DNA from: Dehalococcoidia bacterium
GTDB taxonomy: Bacteria > Chloroflexota > Dehalococcoidia > DSTF01 > JALHUB01
Assembly: GCA_030018455.1 (NCBI GenBank)
Contig: JASEFU010000001.1
Span: 588,922-652,921, forward strand
Length of the DNA: 64,000 nt
Direction: 5' to 3'
In this document: piece after piece, positions 43,078-52,534 of the stretch
Numbering within the stretch: the first letter of the stretch is position 1
Layout of the letters: every line of letters starts with the position of its first letter
The notes under the pieces: generated by a model
The model's database searches: none
Seen by the model: only the letters and a program-made list of their open reading frames with translations
Told to the model about the DNA's origin: nothing
Translations under genes and position numbers: made by a program

Positions 43078-43539
43078 GTGTACCTCCTTGCACGTGCGGG
43101 ACGCCTGCTCTCAGAGGGAGGGAGCGGGCCCGTTTCCCAACGGCATCTTGCGAAGGACAGGCGCGAGCGCTCCGCGTCCTGCGGCCGGGGGCGGACGATA
43201 CGCCTTCCCGGCCTTCAAGGGCCGCTCTCGGAATGCTTCGCTGCCTGCACCACAACGGCGGGGGTGACACCGGCCCGGATGCCGTACATCGGCCGGATAG
43301 GCGGGGGCTACCGGATTGCTTCGGGAAACCGGTCGGTACTCAGAGCGCGAACCAGCAGATGGCGCAGCGTCGCGCGGGCCTTCCGTCGCCCGGATGGACG
43401 CGCGGCGGGGAATCTTGAGGATGAGCCACCAATCCCTCAGTATAACCTCGCATAACCGATTGTCAAGCGGCGGCCTCGTCGGAAAAGCCGGTGATGCGGT
43501 CACCGGCTCTTCCGTATCAAGTCAGTGTGATCCGACAGG
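43078..43539. other. 462-base non-coding gap
   Basis: It lies between the surface-protein gene and the nitronate monooxygenase gene, both on the minus strand. Besides the terminator at 43486-43508, I could not assign a regulatory RNA or gene. The remainder is GC-rich, with several short inverted repeats. It would be the upstream leader of the surface-protein gene. Confidence 0.4.
43486..43508 (-). terminator. Rho-independent terminator of the nitronate monooxygenase gene
   Basis: A perfect nine-base stem, AGCCGGTGA / TCACCGGCT with a five-base loop, followed on the minus strand by TTTTCC. It begins about 30 bases past the stop codon at 43540. Confidence 0.7.
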
Positions 43540-44649
43540 CTAGGCCAGCATTTTGGGAACGTTCCTCAGGATGGTCTCGGCCTCTGCGACGATCTGCTGC
43601 ACCATATCGTTCACTTTGGGCATGTCGTTGATGCGCTGTGCCACTTCGCCGGCGGCCATCATCGCCTTCTCCTTGTTGCCCTCGAAGGTGGCCTTGATCG
43701 ATTCGATCTCGTACATGATCAGCGACATGTCTATCGTCGTGTAGTCGTCCGGGGTACCGAGGAAGACGCCCGGCGACTTCTCGAGGGTGTTCTTCGCGTG
43801 TTCGACGCTGCGGGGCGTCTTCAGCCAGCGGGCAGGGCCGACAAAGCCGCGGGCGATGAGCGTTCCCCTGTCTTCGGCCTCCACGACGCCTTCCTTCCAG
43901 ATCTGATGGAAGTCGCTCTCCTGGGTGGCCAGGAAGCGCGTGCCCATCTGCACGCCGTCAGCGCCCATGACGAGCGCGGCTGCCAGCGTCTTGCCATCCG
44001 AGAACCCCCCGGCGCCGCAGACCAGCGTATTCTCGTCCGAGACCGTCTCTACGACGGCCGGGAGCAGGACCATCGAGTGGACCGGCTCCCAGGATGTGTG
44101 GAAGCCTCCCTCATGGCCGGAGGCTACGATCACGTCCACGCCCGCTCTCTTGCAGCGCTGCGCCGCCCGGACCGACGGTACAACGTGCATCCAGGTGAAC
44201 CCCGCGCCCTTGATCTTGTCCCCCCAACCGAGGGGGTCGCCGGCCGACGTGAAGATGACTTTGAAGTGCTTTGCGATCTCCGGGTTCTCCTGCCGCACCC
44301 TGATCGCCGTGTCGACGATGACCTCTGCGGCTGCTTTCATTTCCGCCGACACCATGACGTTGATGCCGAAGACCCCGTCCTTGTCCTTGACCAGCCGGTA
44401 GGTCCGCTTGAGGCACTTCTCGAGGACGGTGGGCATGTCGTCGTCCTCGCTTGCCTCTGCGGTGCTCACCCACGCCTTGTAGACCCATGGTTGCGTGTTC
44501 CTGTCGACGATGCCGCTGGTGGAGAGCAGCCCCAGCACGCCGGCGTTGGCGGAGGCGACTCCCAGGTTGTTGTTGCTGAAGGGCCCCATACCTGCCTGGA
44601 TGATGGGGTACTTGATGCCGATTAGGTCGCACAGTCTCGATTTGATCAT
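43540..44649 (-). CDS. Nitronate monooxygenase / 2-nitropropane dioxygenase family protein
   Basis: 369 aa. TIM-barrel FMN motifs are IGIKYPIIQAGMGPFSNNNL, ASANAGVLGLLSTSG, HFKVIFTSAGDPLGWGDKIK, VIVASGHEGGFHTSWEPVHS and VCGAGGFSDGKTLAAALVMG with ADGVQMGTRFLATQES. Family members oxidise nitronates or act as FabK-type enoyl-ACP reductases; the GHEGG segment fits the NMO side, but the substrate is not decided. It is monocistronic with its own terminator. The 215-base gap upstream (44650-44864) shows no gene. Confidence 0.88.
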   Translation of the reverse strand: MIKSRLCDLIGIKYPIIQAGMGPFSNNNLGVASANAGVLGLLSTSGIVDRNTQPWVYKAWVSTAEASEDDDMPTVLEKCLKRTYRLVKDKDGVFGINVMVSAEMKAAAEVIVDTAIRVRQENPEIAKHFKVIFTSAGDPLGWGDKIKGAGFTWMHVVPSVRAAQRCKRAGVDVIVASGHEGGFHTSWEPVHSMVLLPAVVETVSDENTLVCGAGGFSDGKTLAAALVMGADGVQMGTRFLATQESDFHQIWKEGVVEAEDRGTLIARGFVGPARWLKTPRSVEHAKNTLEKSPGVFLGTPDDYTTIDMSLIMYEIESIKATFEGNKEKAMMAAGEVAQRINDMPKVNDMVQQIVAEAETILRNVPKMLA

Positions 44650-44864
44650 TAGACGCTCCTTTGCGTGTTCGTGCTCACCCTTTCAGAGGCGGCTGTCCGG
44701 CGGGGTATATATTAGCGGCAGGAAGCGGTAATAAGACAATAGGGGCGCGAGGGCCACGACCCCCTCTAGTCCCACGCTGAGAATCGAGAATGAGAGCCGC
44801 CTTGGCCGCGGGTTTCAGTTCCCGCCGCGTCAACGTACGGAGCAGACAGGCCGGATGCCGCGGC

Positions 44865-46244
44865 CTACTGCTTCATGCGTTCACTGTAGTCCTTGATTAG
44901 CGCAGTGGCGGCGCGGGCGGCGTCATCCAGGGCCTTGTCGGGCGGGGCGCCTGTCAGGATCACGGACTCCAGCGCAGGGGCGATGACCTCCCAACGGATC
45001 TTGGCGAAGGGTCCGACGATGGCGCCCTGGGTGGCGCGGTTGCGGGCGCCCTCCTGGAGATGCTCGGGCGCCACGCGCAGGTAGGGGTATTCGGCCTCCG
45101 CCGCCTGGGCCTCGGGCTCATCGTAAGCGTCGCTCCGGATCGGGAAGTAGCCGGAGCCGACATACCACTCGGCTTGCTGCTTGGGCTCCGCCAGGAACTT
45201 GATGAACTTCCAGGCCGCTTCCTGCTCAGCCGCGGGCCGGGCATTGACTATCCATAGGGAAGCGCCTCCGACAACCATGCCCCCTTCCGCGCTCTGGGGC
45301 GCCGGCATCGGCCCCACTCCAAGCTCAACACCCTCCACACCCGCCTCCACCGCGTCGAAGACGGCGCGGAGCGCTGCGGTGGACCCGATGGTCATGGAAG
45401 CGCGGCCGGAACTCACGGCCAGCAGAGCGTCGGCCCCGCTGGGGTTGCGGCCGACGTTGAAAGCAAGGCCGCTCGCTACCATATCTGCCCACCACTCGAA
45501 GATGGCCTTGCCTTCAGGGCCGTTGAAGACCGCCTCGGTGGCGCGTCCCTCGCGGCCGTTCCCGTTGTCGACGAAGAGCGCGCCCGCGTTGGCCAGCATC
45601 TGCTCGAAGTACCAGGGGCTGATCTCGAGGGCAATGCCGGAGCGGGTGATATTGCCGGCCCCATCCTTCTGCAGCAGCTTCTCGGAGTACGCCTTCACCT
45701 CCTCCAGGGTCCGGGGCGGCTTCTCAGGATCGAGGCCGACCTCGCGGAAGTCGGTCTTGTCGTAGTAGAGGATGGGGCTGGAGAGATTGAACGGCATGGA
45801 ATAGAGGCGGTCGCCGACGCGGTAGTAGTCGAGGACGCGGGGCTCGAAGCTGGAGAGGTCGTAGTCTTCCTCGTCTATGAAGTCCTGGACGGGAGTTATC
45901 GCCTCGCTATCGATCATGAGCTGGGTGGAGATGTCCTCGATCTGGACGAGGGCAGGGAGCTCGCCGGCCCGGCCCAGGCTGGCCAGCACCTTGTTCAGGG
46001 AATCGTTGTAACTCCCCTGGTAGACAAGGTTGACCACGACCTCGTTCTGGGAGGCGTTGAAACGCTGCACCAGGGCCTTGAGAGTCTCCTCTCTGGCCGT
46101 GGTCATGGAGTGCCAGAACTGGATGCTGACGGGGCCCGCCGCCGTCGGCTCGCGCGTCGCTCCCTCCTCTTCGTCCTCCCCACCGCAGGCGGCGAGCGCC
46201 AGCGCCAGGGCCGCTACACCAACAAGGGTCAATAGTTTCTTCAT
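44865..46244 (-). CDS. Sugar ABC transporter substrate-binding lipoprotein (first of two)
   Basis: 459 aa. The lipobox is LALAACGGEDEEE (Cys20), so it is anchored outside the membrane. The type 1 (UgpB/MalE) fold is seen in ISIQFWHSMTTAREETLKAL-like strands (GPVSIQFWHSMTTAREET), LVQIEDISTQLMIDSEAITP, VGDRLYSMPFNLSSPILYYD and WKFIKFLAEPKQQAEW. It follows the permease genes, last in the transport operon. It is paralogous to the protein at 49637-51013, suggesting two ligand specificities served by one permease. Glycosidase genes nearby point to galactosides or glucosides. Confidence 0.9.
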   Translation of the reverse strand: MKKLLTLVGVAALALALAACGGEDEEEGATREPTAAGPVSIQFWHSMTTAREETLKALVQRFNASQNEVVVNLVYQGSYNDSLNKVLASLGRAGELPALVQIEDISTQLMIDSEAITPVQDFIDEEDYDLSSFEPRVLDYYRVGDRLYSMPFNLSSPILYYDKTDFREVGLDPEKPPRTLEEVKAYSEKLLQKDGAGNITRSGIALEISPWYFEQMLANAGALFVDNGNGREGRATEAVFNGPEGKAIFEWWADMVASGLAFNVGRNPSGADALLAVSSGRASMTIGSTAALRAVFDAVEAGVEGVELGVGPMPAPQSAEGGMVVGGASLWIVNARPAAEQEAAWKFIKFLAEPKQQAEWYVGSGYFPIRSDAYDEPEAQAAEAEYPYLRVAPEHLQEGARNRATQGAIVGPFAKIRWEVIAPALESVILTGAPPDKALDDAARAATALIKDYSERMKQ

Positions 46245-46378
46245 CGTTGCCCCTCCTTGCAGGACGGGCCGCAGCCGTACCAGCCGACTCCGCTCGCGCT
46301 GCCCCGGCCGGCGGCCTCTGTGTCTTTACCCGCGCGCTGCCCCCTTCCGGCCTGTCTGCCGGACGGCGGCCGAGTGTG

Positions 46379-47431
46379 CTATCCCTTAAGGGCGCCCTGC
46401 ATCAGCCCTCGCACCAGTTGCCGCTGAAAAAGAACGATGACGATGAGCATGGGCAGCAGGGCGATTATGGTGCCTGCCATCACCACGTTTAAAGAGTCGA
46501 TCTCCTGGGAACTCAGGCCCGCCAGCCCGATCTGCACTGTCCGGTAGGTATCGGAGTTGGTGACCAGAAGCGGCCACAGGTATTGGTTCCACGACTGCAG
46601 GAAAGCAAACACGGCCAGGGTTCCCAGCGCCGGCTTGGAGAGGGGCAGCACCACGCGCCAGAGAAAACTCAGATGGCCGTAGCCGTCGATGGCGGCGGCA
46701 TCGCGCAGCTCGAGAGGAATGGTCATGAAGTGCTGGCGCATCAAGAAGGTGCCGAACGCAGTGGCCAGGAACGGGATCGTCAGCGCCTGGTAGGAGTCCA
46801 GGCTTAGGATCATGCCGTCCACCGCTGCGCGCCACGCAACTCCGCCCGCGAGAATCCCGGCGACCACGCCAAGAAGTACAGCGACGACAGGCGTCGGCAC
46901 ACGTCCGCGGGCAAGGCCGCCCCTTCGGAATGCGCCGGCGAGCAGCGCGGTGACGCCGGCTGCCACCGACAGCCCGACGAGCGCGGCAACAGCCACCGCA
47001 AGGCCCGCCGGAGGATCGCCCATCATCTGCACTGTCTGGAAGTTCGGGATGATAGACGCCTCCCATGGCACCATGAGGGTTGACAGGAAGAGGACGAAAA
47101 GGAAGTTGCGCAGCGGAAAGCGCATGAAGGCGAAGGCGTACGCTGCCAGAACGGAGGTGGTCAGCTGGCCAATGGTGATGGCGCCGGACTGGATGAAACT
47201 GTTGAACATGTACCGCCCCAGCGGCACGGCCTCCATGGCTTTCTTGAAGTTGACGAACTGGGGATCGGGAGCGAACAGCTTCGGCGGGTAGGAAATTGCA
47301 TCCTCCTTGGGCAGGAGGCTCGCCACCAGCGCCAGGTACATGGGCAGGATCACGATTGCGGCGCCGAGGATCAGCAGGGCGTACGTCGGAGCCACACGTG
47401 CCACACGGCCGTATTGGGTGCGAAACCTCAT
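46379..47431 (-). CDS. Sugar ABC transporter permease (MalG/UgpE type) with extra membrane insert
   Basis: 350 aa, about 70 residues longer than typical. The normal permease parts are ILGAAIVILPMYLALVASLL, VLAAYAFAFMRFPLRNFLFV, LFLSTLMVPWEASIIPNFQT and the EAA loop ELRDAAAIDGYGHLSFLWRV. Between VQMMG and LDSYQALTIPF, residues 139-210 carry an added segment with two predicted helices (LAVAVAALVGLSVAAGVTAL and VVAVLLGVVAGILAGGVAW) joined by a basic loop. It overlaps the partner permease stop by four bases. The insert does not disturb the frame or codon style, so it is likely real. Confidence 0.88.
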   Translation of the reverse strand: MRFRTQYGRVARVAPTYALLILGAAIVILPMYLALVASLLPKEDAISYPPKLFAPDPQFVNFKKAMEAVPLGRYMFNSFIQSGAITIGQLTTSVLAAYAFAFMRFPLRNFLFVLFLSTLMVPWEASIIPNFQTVQMMGDPPAGLAVAVAALVGLSVAAGVTALLAGAFRRGGLARGRVPTPVVAVLLGVVAGILAGGVAWRAAVDGMILSLDSYQALTIPFLATAFGTFLMRQHFMTIPLELRDAAAIDGYGHLSFLWRVVLPLSKPALGTLAVFAFLQSWNQYLWPLLVTNSDTYRTVQIGLAGLSSQEIDSLNVVMAGTIIALLPMLIVIVLFQRQLVRGLMQGALKG

Positions 47432-48396
47432 CGGTAGAAAACCCGCCGCTCCAGGAAGCGGAGCTGAATGAGTGTGAACGCAAGCATCAACAGGAAGAGA
47501 GCCACAGCCTGCACCGCCGCCGCACCGTACTCAAAGTTGATGAAAGCGTCGGTGTAGATCGAGTAGACGATGACATTGGTAGCGTCCAGAGGGCCACCCC
47601 GCGTGAGAATGTGAATCTGCCCGAACGACTGGAAAGCAATGATCGTGGAGACGACGACGACGAAGAGGAGCGCTGGAGACAGCATGGGCAGCGTGATGTG
47701 CCGCAAGAGAGACCAGGAACGGGCGCCGTCCACGCGCGCGCTCTCATACAGCTCCTGGGGGATGTTCTGGAGGGCAGCCAGGAGCACCAGGGTAGTGAAT
47801 CCTATGTTCAACCAGATCGTCGTTAGGGACACAGCCATGAGAGCCGGACCGCTGTCCCAGGTCGCCTTCCACTGCGGGTCCGTTAGCCAGTTGACGCGGG
47901 GCAGGTCAAACTGGCCCAGCATCCAATTCACGAAGCCGGAACTCGGGTTCAGAAGCATCAGCCACATGACGGCCGCCACCGCCACCGACGCGGCGATGGT
48001 GGAAGAGAAGACCGTGCGAAAGAAGAGCGCACCCCGCAGGCGCTGATTGGCCAGCAGCGCGAACACCAGCCCCAGCACCAGACCGGTCGGCACGGTGTAC
48101 AGAGCGAAGAGGAAGGTCACCAGCAGGCTCTTGCGAAAATCGTGCGACGTCAGCACTTCGCGGTACTGGTCGAGGCCGACGAACTCCTGGCCGCGCCCGA
48201 AGGGGTCGCTGACGAAGAAGCCGAGGTAGGCCGACTTGAACAGCGGGTAGAAGATAAAGCCGCCGAAGAGAAGTATCGAGGGCCAGAGAAAGAGCATGCC
48301 GCCCCCGAGTCGGGAGAGCCCTCCCAGCCAGGGGTACCTCCGTCTCAGGGGGATCCGCGCCGGAAGGGCCGCCGCCCGGGCATCGCCGCTCCTCAT
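47428..48396 (-). CDS. Sugar ABC transporter permease (MalF/UgpA type)
   Basis: 322 aa. Helices include MLFLWPSILLFGGFIFYPLF, LLVTFLFALYTVPTGLVLGL, FFRTVFSSTIAASVAVAAVM and LMAVSLTTIWLNIGFTTLVL. The EAA loop is ELYESARVDGARSWSLLRHI, and it ends VALFLLMLAFTLIQLRFLER. It forms the heterodimeric channel with the MalG-type neighbour. It overlaps the ATPase stop by one base upstream and the second permease by four bases downstream. Confidence 0.93.
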   Translation of the reverse strand: MRSGDARAAALPARIPLRRRYPWLGGLSRLGGGMLFLWPSILLFGGFIFYPLFKSAYLGFFVSDPFGRGQEFVGLDQYREVLTSHDFRKSLLVTFLFALYTVPTGLVLGLVFALLANQRLRGALFFRTVFSSTIAASVAVAAVMWLMLLNPSSGFVNWMLGQFDLPRVNWLTDPQWKATWDSGPALMAVSLTTIWLNIGFTTLVLLAALQNIPQELYESARVDGARSWSLLRHITLPMLSPALLFVVVVSTIIAFQSFGQIHILTRGGPLDATNVIVYSIYTDAFINFEYGAAAVQAVALFLLMLAFTLIQLRFLERRVFYR

Positions 48397-49496
48397 CAGG
48401 CAAGCCTCTGCCCACCGACCCGGTCGAAGAGGTGGAGGTTTTCGATCGGGACGTTGAGATGGACTGTTTCTCCGGGCGTTATCCTCACGCGGGCCTCCAG
48501 GCGGGCCACCACTGTGGCATCCCCGATCGAGAAGGTGACGTGGGCCTCGTTGCCCAGGTATTCCACCAGGTCCGCCACTGCCCCAAGGGTTGCCGACACG
48601 GCGCCGCTCCCCTCACTGCCGGTCACGTACAGGTGCTCAGGCCGCACGCCGACCCAGATTTCGCCGCCCGAAGCATTTCGGGCCCCATCGGCCTGCTGCG
48701 GACTCAGCCGGAAGCTCCCCACTTCACTACTTGCGAAGAGTTCGCCGTCGCGAGTCTCCAGGCGGGCCGGAAACATATTCATGGCCGGGCTGCCGATGAA
48801 GCCGGCGACGAAGACGTTGGCTGGCCGGTCGTACACTTCCTGGGGCGGCCCCACCTGTTGGAGTACGCCCTGCTCCATTATCGCGATGCGGTCGCCCATG
48901 GTCATGGCCTCCACCTGGTCGTGGGTGACGTAGATGAAGGTTGTCTCGAGCAGGCGGTGCATCTTGACGAGCTCGCCCCGGGTCTGGACCCTCAGTTTGG
49001 CGTCCAGGTTGGAAAGGGGCTCGTCCATCAGGTAGACCACCGGCCTCCGGACGATCGCCCTTCCCAGAGCCACGCGCTGGCGCTGACCGCCGGAGAGCTC
49101 GCCGGGCTTGCGACGGAGTAGGTCCCCGAGTCCGAGGTTCTGCGCTGCCTCTTTCACCAGCCTGTCGATCTCGCGGCGATGCAGTCCCCGCATGCGGAGC
49201 CCGAAGGCGATGTTGTCGTAGACGGTCATGTGAGGGTAGAGGGCGTAGTTCTGAAAGACCATGGCGATGTCGCGGTACATGGGTTCCACATCGTTCACCA
49301 CCTGGTCTTTGATGAGAATGTTCCCCCTGGTGGGCGTTTCCAGGCCGGCCACAATGCGAAGCGCCGTTGACTTGCCGCATCCCGAGGGCCCCAGGAGAAC
49401 AATGAACTCTCGGTCGTAGATGTCCAGCGAGAAGTCCCTAACAGCGACCACCTCGCCGAAGAACTTGCTCACGTTGTCAAAGGTTACGAGAGCCAT
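48396..49496 (-). CDS. Sugar ABC transporter ATP-binding protein (MsmX/UgpC type)
   Basis: 366 aa from ATG 49496; TTG 49505 is less likely. Walker A is LLGPSGCGKSTALRIVAGLE, the Q-loop VFQNYALYPHMTVYDNIAFG, the signature GELSGGQRQRVALGRAI, Walker B VVYLMDEPLSNLDAKLR, and the switch His FIYVTHDQVEAMTMGDRIAI. The regulatory C-terminal TOBE/OB domain follows (VGVRPEHLYVTGSEGSGAVS). It powers uptake through the two permeases; in MsmX-type systems one ATPase can serve several importers. It is the first gene after the second substrate-binding protein in the operon order. Confidence 0.95.
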   Translation of the reverse strand: MALVTFDNVSKFFGEVVAVRDFSLDIYDREFIVLLGPSGCGKSTALRIVAGLETPTRGNILIKDQVVNDVEPMYRDIAMVFQNYALYPHMTVYDNIAFGLRMRGLHRREIDRLVKEAAQNLGLGDLLRRKPGELSGGQRQRVALGRAIVRRPVVYLMDEPLSNLDAKLRVQTRGELVKMHRLLETTFIYVTHDQVEAMTMGDRIAIMEQGVLQQVGPPQEVYDRPANVFVAGFIGSPAMNMFPARLETRDGELFASSEVGSFRLSPQQADGARNASGGEIWVGVRPEHLYVTGSEGSGAVSATLGAVADLVEYLGNEAHVTFSIGDATVVARLEARVRITPGETVHLNVPIENLHLFDRVGGQRLA

Positions 49497-49636
49497 GATT
49501 CGCAAACCGTGTCGACAGCAGTGGTCCGTGCAGGTTCAGCCGTGCGTGAGGCCACAGTACTAATCGTGTCTGCGGCGGTCAAGCGGCCCCCCATGCGTTA
49601 CGGACGAGGCATCGGGTCCCGGCCTCCGTAGTTGCG

Positions 49637-51013
49637 TTAGCGGCCCATGCGTTCGTTGTACTGCCTGATGGCGTCGTCGGCGTTTCTGGCCGCAGTCTCC
49701 ATCGCGTCGTCAGGGCTGGCGCTTCCCGACAGCATGCTCTCGATGGCGCCCCTGACGGCGTCGCGCACCTGCTGGAAGGGCCCGATGAGCGGCCCCAGCG
49801 CCGCGGTGGTAGTCGCCGTCTTGGCGAACAGCGCGACGGGGACGTTGAATTCAGGGTATTTGGCGATAGTCTCCTTTGCGGTCGGCAGGTCGTAGGCGGA
49901 GTTGCGCACGGGGAGATAGCCGCTGCCGGCGAACCATTCGGCCTGCTGTTCCGGTTCCACGAACCACTTGATGAACTCCCAGGCTGCATCGCGCTCTTCC
50001 TGCGGGCGGGCGCTCATTATCCAGAGCGATCGCGAGTACACGCCCGGCGAGCCTTCGGGAACCCTGCCGGGGATGCCCGGAATCGGCGCAACGCCGAGAT
50101 CGACGCCCTCAATCCCCGTCGCCAGAACGTCGAAGATGGAGCGCAAAGCAGCGGAGGTGCTGAACACCATGACCGCTTTCCCGGCGCCGATGGCAAGCAG
50201 CGCCTGGGCCCCGGAGGGGTCCCAGCCTACGTTCAAGGCAAGGCCATCGTGCACCATGCCGTGCCACCACTGGAAAAACTTCCGGCCGGCTTCATTGTCG
50301 AAGCGGGACTCGGTGGCGACTCCGGCGCGGCCGTTGTCGTTGTTGACGTAGAGCTCCCCTGCCCCCGCCTCGATCACCTCCATGTACCAGGGGTGGATCT
50401 CGAGGGCGAAGCCGTGGCGGGTAACGTTGCCCGCCGAGTCGCGCCGGACAAGCTTCTCTGATACGGACCGGGCCTCGTCGAGGTCTCTCGGCGGCTGGTC
50501 TGGGTCCAGTCCCGCCTCCCGAAGGGGTATCTTGTTGTAGTACATGACGGGTACGGCAAGTCCGACGGGCAAGGCGAAGAGTGTGCCGTCAACAGTGAAG
50601 TACTCGATCGCTGCCGGCGCGAAGTCCGACAGGTCGTAGTTGTCGCGATCAACGTACTCCTGGAGGGGAGTAACCTGGCCGCTATCGATCATGGACCCGG
50701 TGTAGGGCTCCGACTGCCAGGCGAGGGTGGGAACGCTCCCTCCCCGCATGCTGGCAATGAGCTTTGCCGCCAGTTCATCGTCGCTGCCCTGGTAGACGGC
50801 CTGAACCCGGACCTGGTCTTGAGAAGCGTTAAAGCGCTCCACAAGCCAGGCCAGCGAGTCATTGTTCGACGCGGTCTCCGAGTGCCAGAGTGTGATGGTG
50901 ACGGGGCCGGGCGCGCCCCCGTTGCCGGCAGACTCGTCGTCTCCGCCGCAGGCCGCGAGGAAGACTCCGACCACCAGAGCAAGACCTGCCGCCACGATGC
51001 CGAGTCGCCTCAT
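49637..51013 (-). CDS. Sugar ABC transporter substrate-binding lipoprotein (second of two)
   Basis: 458 aa. The lipobox is VVGVFLAACGGDDESAG (Cys22). The fold motifs match the first binding protein: GPVTITLWHSETASNNDSLA, VQAVYQGSDDELAAKLIASM, ALPVGLAVPVMYYNKIPLRE and WEFIKWFVEPEQQAEWFAGS. The two paralogues bracket the ATPase and permease genes, with this one first in transcription. Its gene is separated from the ATPase start by about 140 bases without a clear signal. Confidence 0.9.
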   Translation of the reverse strand: MRRLGIVAAGLALVVGVFLAACGGDDESAGNGGAPGPVTITLWHSETASNNDSLAWLVERFNASQDQVRVQAVYQGSDDELAAKLIASMRGGSVPTLAWQSEPYTGSMIDSGQVTPLQEYVDRDNYDLSDFAPAAIEYFTVDGTLFALPVGLAVPVMYYNKIPLREAGLDPDQPPRDLDEARSVSEKLVRRDSAGNVTRHGFALEIHPWYMEVIEAGAGELYVNNDNGRAGVATESRFDNEAGRKFFQWWHGMVHDGLALNVGWDPSGAQALLAIGAGKAVMVFSTSAALRSIFDVLATGIEGVDLGVAPIPGIPGRVPEGSPGVYSRSLWIMSARPQEERDAAWEFIKWFVEPEQQAEWFAGSGYLPVRNSAYDLPTAKETIAKYPEFNVPVALFAKTATTTAALGPLIGPFQQVRDAVRGAIESMLSGSASPDDAMETAARNADDAIRQYNERMGR

Positions 51014-51067
51014 GATTCACCTCCTGCGCAGCCCATTCTAACCCGCCAGCCGGTACGGCCAATACGA

Positions 51068-52405
51068 CTAGTATTCGATGCGGTTCGCCTCGATCAGGTC
51101 GCGGTACCAGTAGCCGCTGTCCTTGATCGTGCGCTTCTGGGTCTCGAAATCGCAGTAGACCAGCCCGAAACGCTGCCAGAAGCCTTCAGTCCACTCGAAG
51201 TTGTCGGTGAACGTCCAGTGCTGATAGCCGCGCACGTCTGCCCCCTCGGCGATGGCCCTGCCCAACGCGCCGATGTAGCGTTTGAGAAAGCTAATGCGCC
51301 TCTCGTCGCGGACGCGTCCGCCGGCATCCGGGCCGTCGCGATAGGAGCAACCGTTCTCGGTGATGTGAATCGGCAACTGGTAGTCGCGCCAGACTCGCTT
51401 CACGAGCTGGTACAGGGACTCGGGGGCAACCTCCGACCCGAAGTCGGTCCGCTCCGCGTTCTCCGGCTCAACGGATTTCGTTCCCTGGTTCGGGTCGTCA
51501 GGATTGTCGGCCACGATCATCCGCGTGTAGTTATTGATGCCGATGAAATCGAGCGGGGTCCGCACCGCCTCCATATCGCCGGCCCGAATGTCCATGCGGT
51601 GCGCGACGTTGCTCCGGAATGCACTCGGATACTGCCCCTTCAGCGCCGGCTCGATGAACCAGGTGTTCGTGAACCCGTGGAAGCGGTCGGCAGCCGCCAG
51701 GTCCTCGGCCTTCTCGCTGGCCGGGCAACCCCAGGTCATGCTGAAGGCGGAGCTCAAGCCATCCACCTTTCCTGTTGCCCGCATCGCCCGCGCCGCTTCG
51801 GCTTGGGCCAGGTTCACGATGTGGGTGGCGCGCAGCATCAGATCGGGGTCGGACAGAGCAGGCGGATGAACCGCGACCCCGTATCCGGCGAACGTGAACA
51901 CCCAGGGCTCGTTGAAGATCAGCCACTTCTTCACGCGGTCGCCGAGGGCGTCGACGACGGTTGCGGCGTAATCCGCGAAGTGGTGGATGATTTCCCTGCT
52001 GCCCCAACCCCCTTCGTCCTGCAAGGCCTGAGGCAGGTCCCAGTGGTACAGAGTCGGGAACGGCGTGATCCCCGCCGCCAGCAGCTCGTCGACCAGGCGG
52101 TGGTAGAAGTCGAGGCCCTTCTGATTGAGAGCGCCTTTCCCCGAAGGGAACACGCGCGGCCACGAGACGCTGAACCGGTAGCTGCGGAGACCCAGCTCCT
52201 TCATAATGGCAACGTCTTCTTTGTAGCGGTGGTAGTGGTCGCAGGCGACGTCTCCGGTGTCGCCGTTCCGGATCTTCCCCGAAGTGTGGCTGAACCTATC
52301 CCAGATCGACTCGCCCTTGCCGTCCTCGTTCCATGCCCCTTCGACCTGATAGGAAGAGGTGGCGCATCCCCACAGGAAGTCTGCTGGAAGATCAACCGTC
52401 GGCAT
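51068..52405 (-). CDS. Beta-glucosidase / beta-galactosidase, glycoside hydrolase family 1
   Basis: 445 aa. The entry motif is LPADFLWGCATSSYQVEGAW, with the acid/base Glu in KKWLIFNEPWVFTFAGYGVA and the nucleophile in PIHITENGCSYRDGPD. It lacks a signal peptide, so it cleaves imported oligosaccharides in the cytoplasm. The ABC importer genes lie just downstream on the same strand. GH1 enzymes often accept both glucosides and galactosides; with GH4, GalT and GalK next door, galactosides are a reasonable guess. Confidence 0.95.
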   Translation of the reverse strand: MPTVDLPADFLWGCATSSYQVEGAWNEDGKGESIWDRFSHTSGKIRNGDTGDVACDHYHRYKEDVAIMKELGLRSYRFSVSWPRVFPSGKGALNQKGLDFYHRLVDELLAAGITPFPTLYHWDLPQALQDEGGWGSREIIHHFADYAATVVDALGDRVKKWLIFNEPWVFTFAGYGVAVHPPALSDPDLMLRATHIVNLAQAEAARAMRATGKVDGLSSAFSMTWGCPASEKAEDLAAADRFHGFTNTWFIEPALKGQYPSAFRSNVAHRMDIRAGDMEAVRTPLDFIGINNYTRMIVADNPDDPNQGTKSVEPENAERTDFGSEVAPESLYQLVKRVWRDYQLPIHITENGCSYRDGPDAGGRVRDERRISFLKRYIGALGRAIAEGADVRGYQHWTFTDNFEWTEGFWQRFGLVYCDFETQKRTIKDSGYWYRDLIEANRIEY

Positions 52406-52534
52406 GTCTTCTCCTGTTTGTCATCGTCGGACCCCGACGCGCGGGGCTTCCTGCCGCTATTTGCCGCATCGATTGTGGACGCACCCGGGCGGGTTCAGTA
52501 GACTGGACGCACCGCAGGTGACAGGAGGCCAATC

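Noticed and set aside
43078..43539. Cyclic di-GMP or other riboswitch before the surface protein gene
   Set aside because: I could not find the conserved GEMM core words in the right order; the hairpins present are ordinary for GC-rich DNA.
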